Assembly (NCBI GenBank): GCA_028565635.1
Contig: JAOXYB010043193.1
Span: 1-12,674 of the forward strand
Source of the DNA: Phoronis ovalis
Taxonomy: Eukaryota; Phoronida; Phoronidae
DNA length: 12,674 nt
Reading direction: 5' to 3'
The notes below the pieces were generated by a model. It made no database searches, had not been told where the DNA came from, and saw only the letters and a list, made by a program, of their open reading frames with translations. Numbering within the stretch: position 1 is the stretch's first letter; each line of letters opens with the position of its first letter. Positions 1 to 6,600 of this stretch are shown one piece after another. The translations under genes were made by a program, and so were the position numbers.

Positions 1-573
1 GAAATTCTCGGCACTGTCGTCAAACTTGACTAAACCTGAAGTGACGAGATCTCGACGAGACAAGTGTTGTAACCACCGTTGCAGTTCTGGGTTAGGGTTG
101 AAGGTCGCGCTGTGTGGTGACGGGTTACTGTTATCGACCTTGACTTGTTGATATTCAGAACCACCTGAGCAGGCAGATAACACTTCTTCAGAACCACCTG
201 AGCAGGCAGATGACACTTCTAAGATCTCGGATTGTCGCGTGCGAGCTTCCGTTAGGGCTTTCTGGACATACTCGTCTCTTTCTTGGCCAACGTGTCGTAG
301 AATCGCTTTCGCTTCTTTCGCTTCGGATGTGTTGGCCCTCACGTGAAGGATGACGAGTTCCTCCTCGAGGCTTCTGTAGCGGTTGAATTCTTTACGAAGA
401 ATTTTGGCATGCTCTTGGATTTCTTTGACAACGTCTTCACATTCGTAGGAGTCGGCTATATGGCTCCTAACCTTCTCCCACTGTTCGTCTAACTTAGTCT
501 GGAGGGCGGAGTTGCGTTCCTCGTATTCTTCTCGAGCCTTTTCTGTCAGCACAGTGTCACGACCTGTCGCCAT
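1..573 (-). CDS. Retroelement Gag-like protein, 5' part (runs off the left edge)
   Basis: An ATG at 573 opens 191 codons without a stop and continues past base 1. The first ~115 residues are highly charged (many E, K, R, Q) with heptad-like spacing and probably form a coiled coil. Next come an 11-residue tandem repeat rich in Ser, Gly and Cys, a short linker, and the segment RWLQHLSRRDLVTSGLVKF followed by DDSAENF. From memory, that last segment resembles the region just before the Gag core in invertebrate and fish LTR-retroelement polyproteins (BEL/Pao-like); this is a recollection, not a search. The ORF is GC-richer than its surroundings and lies in PAIP1 intron 3, same strand as PAIP1, consistent with an insertion. 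No protease, reverse transcriptase or integrase is visible. A host coiled-coil exon is the alternative, but no splice acceptor or PAIP1 homology supports it. Confidence 0.62.
   Translation of the reverse strand, partial: MATGRDTVLTEKAREEYEERNSALQTKLDEQWEKVRSHIADSYECEDVVKEIQEHAKILRKEFNRYRSLEEELVILHVRANTSEAKEAKAILRHVGQERDEYVQKALTEARTRQSEILEVSSACSGGSEEVLSACSGGSEYQQVKVDNSNPSPHSATFNPNPELQRWLQHLSRRDLVTSGLVKFDDSAENF
154..219 (-). repeat. 33-bp in-frame tandem duplication in the Gag-like ORF
   Basis: Two adjacent 33-bp units, 154-186 and 187-219, differ at one base (gataaca versus gatgaca). On the minus strand each encodes an 11-residue unit containing SACSGGSE. The period is a multiple of three, so the frame is kept. 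Near-identity suggests a recent slippage or duplication event. Confidence 0.9.
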
Positions 574-870
574 GTTGACAGGTGTTGCAGGTTGTAGGGT
601 GTGTAATGTCTTTTTACTGTGACGTCTGGCGATAAAAACACTACGTCCAGTATTAACCAATCACTTTATTCTGTATTACTTGGTTTAATTACAGATCAGA
701 TGTGGTAAGTGAGTTTGAATTGGTAAAAAGACATTGTGAAAACCCGAACCGCAAACTGCTTGCTGAGCGGCGCCATGAAGGAATAACAAAGACATCTCCG
801 ATACAGGAGAGCAGAGACGACGGACTTAACCGGGGAAGCCCGAAGGCGCTAAAACCACAACACAATTCTA
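574..870 (-). mobile_element. Possible 5' LTR/leader of the Gag-encoding retroelement
   Basis: This stretch lies upstream of the Gag-like ATG on the minus strand. The block at about 760-860 is clearly GC-richer than the adjacent PAIP1 intron. A minus-strand AATAAA (TTTATT at 665-670) lies about 95 bases before the ATG, as expected for an LTR R/U5 region followed by a leader. No second LTR is in the window, I could not identify a convincing primer-binding site or target-site duplication, and the outer boundary is a guess from base composition. It could equally be an untranslated leader or unrelated repeat. Confidence 0.3.
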
Positions 871-958
871 ATTTCATAATTTTAACATTTTCCAAATATT
901 TGCAACCCTTGACACATAATCCACACAAGTATTCTTGACCTTACCCACACGTACTTAC

Positions 959-1129
959 TCTTTCAAAAATAATGTCTATAACTCCCAGTAGGACATTTTC
1001 ATCACTAATATAATTATTAAGAGTGGCTGATAGAGATTGTGCAGAACTATTTAATCTACCAGGATTTGCAGATAAATCATCCAATGTGTCCTGTACTTGT
1101 TCTAAAACAATTTCTACATTCTGCACTCT
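959..1129 (-). CDS. PAIP1: PAIP1 coding exon 3 (start of MIF4G domain)
   Basis: The acceptor is TTTTTTTCAG before AGAGTGCAG and the donor is GAAAGA before GTAAGT. There are 57 whole codons, phase 0 at both ends. The peptide runs from RVQNVEIVLEQ to VIDIIFER and aligns with the human PAIP1 segment around LSEYVQDFLNHLTEQPGSF, the first MIF4G helical repeat. Confidence 0.85.
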
Positions 1130-3239
1130 CTGAAAAAAATAAATCAGAACATTTTTTATTCATATTTACTATTGTACAATACATAAAATTAAATTGATTT
1201 TCACAACTCTTATGAATCATATAGAATACACTAGATGGGCAGCCGATAGAAGGGCACTTTCTGACACTTCTCTGTTGTTAAAACAGAAATGTTTAGTATT
1301 TACTTTTAATAATAGGTCACCCTGCCATAATAGAAATGGTATTACACAGATATCATTTTTTTTAATGTCAGCAACTGCGTAAGACTGATTACCATCTTTT
1401 TTATGTGAGTACAAGGCAAGTGAACTCGGTCATTAAAAGATGTTGCAGATGGTTCAAGGTGCTGCCTTTAGTAACTGCAGTTTCTAATTCACTTCTCTGA
1501 TAAAACAATACCCCAACTTATTTTTAAGAACTACATCTATTCACAACATACAAACTAGTAAAACAGGTTTATTTACAACAGGCTGTTCCAATATTTATAG
1601 ATAAGAAAGAAACATATAAATAACCATAACAGCAGGGGTGCCAAAGACAAAAGCTTTCACATTTGCAGTGATAACTTGAAATTGCTATCAAGTATTTTTA
1701 ATGTCTATATCCTTGAAACAAAACAGCACATATACTGCAGAAACACCCTGCATATGCAGTGAATGGTACCATCTACCCTTCCTCCTCCTATAAAACACTA
1801 ATGATTGGTCCGAACTTATACATCTGACAACATTGAAAGACAAAAGTAATGTGTGTTTACCTCATAGAGGTCTGCTTGCGAAGGATCTGATATCTTTTTT
1901 GGTATAAACTCTGCTGCATTAGGATTATACCCCTGAGTTATCTTTGGTATAAATTCTGGAGCATCTACTTGTAGTTTACTTGTAATATTACTAGATGATT
2001 TTGGTGAAAAAGGAGAAGCAGCGGCAGATAACTGTGATGAGTTCAATACATCTTCTTTGCTGTTATTTTGTGTCTCTGTGTTGTCTGATTGCTTGGCTCC
2101 ACACACTGATTCACTTAGTCCTAAACAAACAATAAAGAAGATCAGCAACAGATATATATTTTGATACATTTTTTTTTTGTTTTAACACCAACCTGTGCAG
2201 CTCCATATGGTCTATAGTCCTGGCTTCATGACCCTACTACCGTAGGGTCATGACCCAGATAGTGTTAAAACCAGTAGAAGTTGGCTTCTTGCAAAAACAT
2301 CACCATCTGTCAAAAATTAAATAAATTCAAACCAAAATTGTTGTCTTGTTTGTCTCTGATACTCCTTCTTGTGTTATCTGCTACTTGAAGCTTGATTAAT
2401 ACTCCTAAAGGTGACTTTTAGCCAAATAAAGTGTGCAAGATGGAAATTTCACTTTAGTCTGAGTGGTAATGGATTTGTACGGTAAAAGTCACTCTGTGGA
2501 GTATTAATCAAGCCTCAAGTGGCAAACAACATAAGAAGGAGTATCTGAGACAAACCAGACAACAATTTTGTTTGAATTTATTTAATTTTTTGAAACATGG
2601 TGAGTGTTTTGCAAGAGGTCAACTTCTACTGGTTTTAACACTATCTGGACCATGACCCTACAGTATGGTTCTGATATGTGTCGTAATTGTCAAGTGTGCA
2701 AATCCAGTTCTACTGACAGTATTTGGTAACCGTACACAAATGGCATACTGTGTTCAAATCGGAATGAGTCCCAGTACTCAGCAGGATTCTATTTAATTAA
2801 GTACTAGTAGTTATGTTGTTAGTAATATGAATGCTGGTTATTCAATGCAAATATCTATACTGGAGCTAAGGGTGATCAATCAGTGCCATTTGTCATTTAC
2901 CACCAGGGGCAGGGCAGGGGTATATTTACTAAATAATGTTATTAAGAGTAAAAGCCAGATTTTTACATCTTGCCCTTACTAATTTTTTTGCCGGTATCGC
3001 GGAGGGATAAGTCGACCTTATGCACTAAAGGCGGCGTAAGGTCATGTATCCAGGACTATGTAACTATAAATTAGGACTAAAGACAAGTGTTATACTAATA
3101 TAAATAAAATAAAACCTGTTGTTGGTTGTTGTGCAAGCTTCTCTCGCGTTTCTTGTTTCGGAGAACGTGGTTTCAACAGTCCACGCCCACGACCTCTTCC
3201 AGCAACAGTCCCATCTCCCGATGCACCTTTGTCACTCAT
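959..3239 (-). CDS. PAIP1: PAIP1-like poly(A)-binding protein interacting protein, first three coding exons (partial)
   Basis: Join: 3239-3116, 2120-1861, 1129-959 (minus strand), 185 residues, continuing left of the window. PAIP1 is a cytoplasmic translation cofactor that bridges poly(A)-binding protein and the eIF4F/eIF3 machinery. Residues 1-41 begin MSDKGASGDG and contain the RGRGRG tract also typical of vertebrate PAIP1. Residues 89-100 (SKLQVDAPEFIP) and 104-115 (QGYNPNAAEFIP) are two PAM2-like motifs that would bind the MLLE domain of PABP. Residues 129-185 match the first helices of the PAIP1 MIF4G domain (VQDTLDDLSANPG, then LSATLNNYISDENVL). Exon 1 ends in phase 1 and exon 2 in phase 0, and all joins are in frame. 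The start ATG has G at -3 and sits 326 bp from the divergent BRIX1 ATG. The rest of MIF4G and the C-terminal acidic PABP-binding region are not in view. Confidence 0.87.
1130..1860 (-). other. PAIP1 intron 2
   Basis: This is a 731-bp GT-AG intron. Two overlapping short ORFs on opposite strands (about 1194-1414) show no exon-like splice sites joined in the right phase and no recognised homology. The segment around 1225-1330 is less AT-rich than the rest and may be an old repeat; I see no terminal structure for it. Nothing else is recognisable. Confidence 0.7.
1861..2120 (-). CDS. PAIP1: PAIP1 coding exon 2 (tandem PAM2-like motifs)
   Basis: The acceptor is TTTGTTTAG before GACTAAGTG and the donor is GAG before GTAAAC. 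The 260 bases complete codon 42 and run to E128 in phase 0. The first half is low-complexity (S, N, Q, K, rich in polar residues). The second half holds two copies of an A-x-E-F-I-P-K core at 1945-1980 and 1900-1935. An ATG further upstream in this frame is intronic (see rejected items). Confidence 0.88.
2217..3056. mobile_element. Probable non-autonomous DNA transposon (TIR/fold-back type) in PAIP1 intron 1
   Basis: The left end GTCCTGGCTTCATGACCCTAC (2217-2237) matches the reverse complement of the right end (3036-3056) at 18 of 21 positions. Both ends are flanked by TA (2215-2216 and 3057-3058), which would fit a TA target duplication of Tc1/mariner-like elements. Each end is followed inward by a small hairpin. 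The left one is a perfect 11-bp palindrome, 2227-2237 with 2242-2252. The right one is GACCTTATGC with GCGTAAGGTC at about 3014-3041. No transposase ORF is present, so it would need an enzyme in trans. The family is not recognised, and the TA duplication is too short to be proof by itself. Confidence 0.6.
2242..2661. repeat. Long inverted repeat, two 179-bp arms with a 62-bp loop
   Basis: Left arm 2242-2420 and right arm 2483-2661 are reverse complements over equal lengths, with roughly 87% identity by eye and only a few small gaps. Matching landmarks include AGATAGTGTTAAAACCAGTA, GATACTCCTTCTT and CTTGATTAATACTCC. In RNA this would form a long, nearly continuous duplex. It lies inside the left part of the larger TIR-bounded element. 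Confidence 0.92.
3116..3239 (-). CDS. PAIP1: PAIP1 coding exon 1
   Basis: It encodes residues 1-41 plus the first base of codon 42. The donor is CAACAACAG followed by GTTTTA. The peptide is basic, with RGRGRG and a Q/P-rich end. The MSD start and early RG tract match the PAIP1 N-terminus, which is otherwise poorly conserved. Confidence 0.8.
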
Positions 3240-3565
3240 CGCTCTTGAGGTTAAATAATTAACACTTTTGAAACTAAATGTAGCCTATCATTTCCCAAAG
3301 TTCCTTTTCCGGAAGTACTTCTTCCCAGAATACGCCAGCCTGATGAACCCAAATTATTATTTAGAATAATAACTAACCGGAACTAATGCTTTCTCTAATC
3401 GAATGAAACATACTTTAAATTGTCATTTAGTTAGAATTTATACTGTCTTAATATAACTTAGCTATTTATGTATACAATTTTTGAACAGTAGCGCTATTTT
3501 TGTGTTACTTATTTTCAATAAAATTAAATTCTGTTTTGGTTGCATCTTGCAAATTGGCAGACAGC
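3240..3565. promoter_or_regulatory. Shared bidirectional promoter and 5' UTRs of PAIP1 and BRIX1
   Basis: Only 326 bp separate the two divergent start codons, so both core promoters and 5' UTRs must fit here unless a non-coding first exon was missed. An ETS-type site CCGGAAGT lies at 3309-3316 inside a TTCCGGAA palindrome, and a second CCGGAA lies at 3377-3382. ETS/GABP sites are common in TATA-less bidirectional promoters of housekeeping genes. I see no well-placed TATA box for either gene. Transcription starts cannot be set from sequence. Confidence 0.7.
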
Positions 3566-3682
3566 ATGGGAAAGAAGAGAAAGCGTGTTGGAAATGATCC
3601 TCAAGAAAAGAAAGAAAATAGAAATGAAGTACATATTCCAGAGACTAGAATGTCTGACGAACTGGAACCTTTAGCAAAGAAG
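3566..3682 (+). CDS. BRIX1: BRIX1 coding exon 1
   Basis: It encodes 39 whole codons, MGKKRKR to PLAKK, ending in phase 0 at AAGAAG before GTACAG. It is the variable, charged N-terminus before the Brix domain. Confidence 0.93.
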
Positions 3683-6600
3683 GTACAGACAAACCACATA
3701 GTGTAACGTAATTAATTGAAGTTAATTGAATTTTTTGATGTTGGTGAACAGAATGCCACTCTCCTGGCATAGTCAGAGTGATAGACACAGTTATACTATT
3801 AGTAACCACAACGTTTCCTGCGTAAACGTTGTAGTTGCATCCTCATCCATAGTGTTTATATAGGAAACAATGCAGAAAAAACCCTGAGACTATTTTCACG
3901 TAGATTCTCAAAATGTTTTGCTAATCTTTGAAACGATCTTTTAAAACACACACACATAATACACTTAATTTTAAATTTTAACTAGTCTAATATGTCCTCA
4001 CTCAACTCAAGCAAAATATAATCACATTTTTTTCACATGGTTATAAAACTTTACTTATAAAACAGGTATGATCATGGTGTAATTTCTTGACGTGTTCAGA
4101 TAACTAATAAAAAGTTTCAAAGCAAAATATGTATGTAATGATTTAGTGGGATTTATCAGTGTATCATCACAAAATAAGTGAAAATGTGCACAGAATAATT
4201 TTTCTGCGCAGAATTTTGATCCTTTTATATAGGTGCTACTGCAGCCTTAACGCCAGTTAGGATATAGTTAATTATTTCATTAATTACAAAATTAAATACG
4301 GATGTAAGACGCAATTTGAGATCTATAAAATATATATATGTTTCACCGAAGTAGCCCAGATATAAGCTGGTCATATTTAAATACAATGTAATGATATGTA
4401 TAATTTAATAATTTGGCCCGCCAACAGATAGAATTCGAATGCCGTATTATTAATATAGAATTATTAATATCAACAATGCTACACAACTGACAATGCCTAG
4501 TTTTATGACTGTTTGAAATATTAATTACAAAAGAAATTTTAGTATTGCAATCCAGGTGGTGATTTTTTTCTGGAGATTTAAGCAGTCTCATAGACCCAGG
4601 TTAAAAAGTAGTGACTGTCTATATATATAAATATATATATATATTTGGGATGTATATACTTCTTTAATATGTACACTGTATATTTTATAGGGCAAATGGG
4701 TGAACAAGCAAAGAGTACTGATATTTGCTTCAAGAGGAATTACATACAGAGCCCGACATTTAATGATGGATCTGCGAACACTGATGCCTCATGCAAAATC
4801 AGGTTTACTTTAAAATAATGTTAATTATGTCAAAAATTCTCATTTATACAACAAAAAATAATATTTTTTTGTTTGTATGAATTTTTGGAAGCACTAGATT
4901 CCTAAAAAAGCATGTACGAATTTTCAGAAATCAATGAAATGCCTATTTGGGGTGTCCGAATATGAAAACTGGAATTATCAGTTGGAAACCTTCATAGATT
5001 TTGAGGTGAGCAAATTTTGAGAAATAAACCACGATTTGACTATTTTAAAAGCAGAGCTGGTTCCTTTCTGGGACAGGATGGAATCTCGTAGTTGTAAGCT
5101 GTCCATTTCTCAAAAACGCACTGAAGTTTTAATTCAAAGTAACAGTATTTATTTTGAATACATGCTTTCAAAAAGTAAACTTTTATTGAAATTATTAGAC
5201 AAATAAAAAGTGCACTTGACCAACAGTAAGTTGTAAAAACTAGGTCATGTCTAAGTTCATTCGCATAATCGAAAATTACCTGTTCAGAAATTAAAGAGAT
5301 AATGAGTATTTTGTATAAGCTTTTTACAAAAAAATCCTGCTTTAAAAAATGACATGGTTTCAAGAATTCAGTGAATGACACCCATGCGTAGTAGAATCAT
5401 CTTTCCCGACTGCCCTTTCCTTGTGGGTAAACATCAAATGAAAATGTAACAAGTCCAATTGACATACACAAAACTTTAGTTTTATAACAAATGCAGAAGC
5501 AAATATTGAAGTCTGGAAAGGATTGCAACTCAATTTATATAATTATGAGGTCTAATTTGTATGAAAAATTTAATGAAATTTGTGAAAAATTTATTAATAT
5601 ACACGTGCAGTCATATGAAGCAAATATTCTAAATTATCCTGTGATAGTGGCAGTGCCTTATGTTTTGTTTGTTGTGTATTAGTGTATTTGGGATAATAAT
5701 GATCATTCGTATAACCTGAATTATCCAAGATATGTTCTGATTTTTTGAAAAAAAAATATGTACGAATATTATGGTGAGTGCAAATTTCAGAAACCTGAAA
5801 ATCTAAGAAAAGGGAGGTGTGCGAATATAGAGAAGCACCAAATTCTTGATTATTGTAGGTGTACGTAAATTGGTAATTACAAAAGTTGGAAAGGGCGGGG
5901 TGTACGAATGATGGAACCGTACGAATTATAATATGATAATTGAGAATTTTTACCATAGTATAAAATGTATACAGCTGCAAAGTGTTATTACTAGCTGCAG
6001 AATAGTTTTGCTCTATATGCAGACTCCATAATAATTAGAAATCATCATAGTCTCTTGACTTATATCCCTAAGTGGGGCTATAATGATTGTCACAGGTATG
6101 GATGGATAAGCGAGTAATGTTTTTAAGTTGAATATGCCTGTGAATGCTTTGCCAGACGTCGAAGAATGAAAAAAGGCACACCAGTCATTGCTTTGACCAT
6201 AGACACCGTGATTATAGAAATGCATGCTTTTTATTTTCAGAAACTAAAATGGATAAAAAACAGAACCTTTTTATTATTAACGAGGTTAGTGCTAGTTTTA
6301 ACTTTACATTAGACATACAGGGAAGAGGCTGAAATATGTCTGCTGTATTTATTTGTGCTACCACTTGCAATACCCCAGGAATTTTGTTTTATTAAGGTGT
6401 TAATAATTTTAGAAGTGCCTCCGTCCCATACCCACTATCTATCTCTTTATGTTTGAAGTAACAAGTCAGAGCATAATTCATTGAAAGTGTTAAATATCAT
6501 ACATTCTCATTTTAACAAGAAAGCATTAAATTTAAAACTATAATTAAAAGGGCCAATTAAAACTTTTGGTCTCGAAGTCATTTAATAGCAACATAGTTTC

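Larger units (their letters stand above)
2121..3115 (-). other. PAIP1 intron 1
   Basis: This is a 995-bp GT-AG intron (donor GTTTTA, acceptor TTTGTTTAG). Most of it, about 2217-3056, is a probable DNA transposon carrying a long inverted repeat, described separately. The intron would put a strong hairpin into the PAIP1 pre-mRNA. Confidence 0.8.

Noticed and set aside
702-938. Two overlapping ORFs on opposite strands between the Gag-like ATG and PAIP1 exon 3.
   Set aside because: They mirror each other in a GC-richer block that has fewer chance stops, lack homology, and fit better as LTR or leader sequence.
1194-1414. Two overlapping ORFs in PAIP1 intron 2, one starting with ATG on the minus strand.
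   Set aside because: No acceptor and donor pair would splice them into PAIP1 in phase, and no homology is recognised.
2121-2169. An ATG at 2169 (minus) in frame with PAIP1 exon 2, giving a signal-peptide-like start MYQNIYLLLIFFIVCLG.
   Set aside because: The hydrophobic residues are the translation of the pyrimidine-rich intron end before a clear acceptor (TTTGTTTAG at 2121). Exon 1 with its own ATG joins in the correct phase, so no secreted protein is implied.
3500-3565. An in-frame upstream extension of BRIX1 before MGKKRKR.
   Set aside because: The extension lacks an ATG. The ATG at 3566 has a good context (A at -3, G at +4) and gives the family's usual basic start.
5040-5381. A 113-residue minus-strand ORF in BRIX1 intron 2.
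   Set aside because: It is AT-rich and low in coding character, has no recognised motif, and lies between repeat modules within an intron. It is most likely chance.
5594-5980. A 128-residue minus-strand ORF in BRIX1 intron 2.
   Set aside because: It runs through the GTACGAAT repeat modules, is rich in Y, N, H and F as expected from AT-rich DNA, and has no recognised domain. It could be part of a transposon, but nothing supports a protein.
6144-6332. An ORF extending beyond both sides of BRIX1 exon 3.
   Set aside because: Only 6241-6284 is exonic, fixed by TTTTCAG and GTTAGT and by phase. The flanks are intron.
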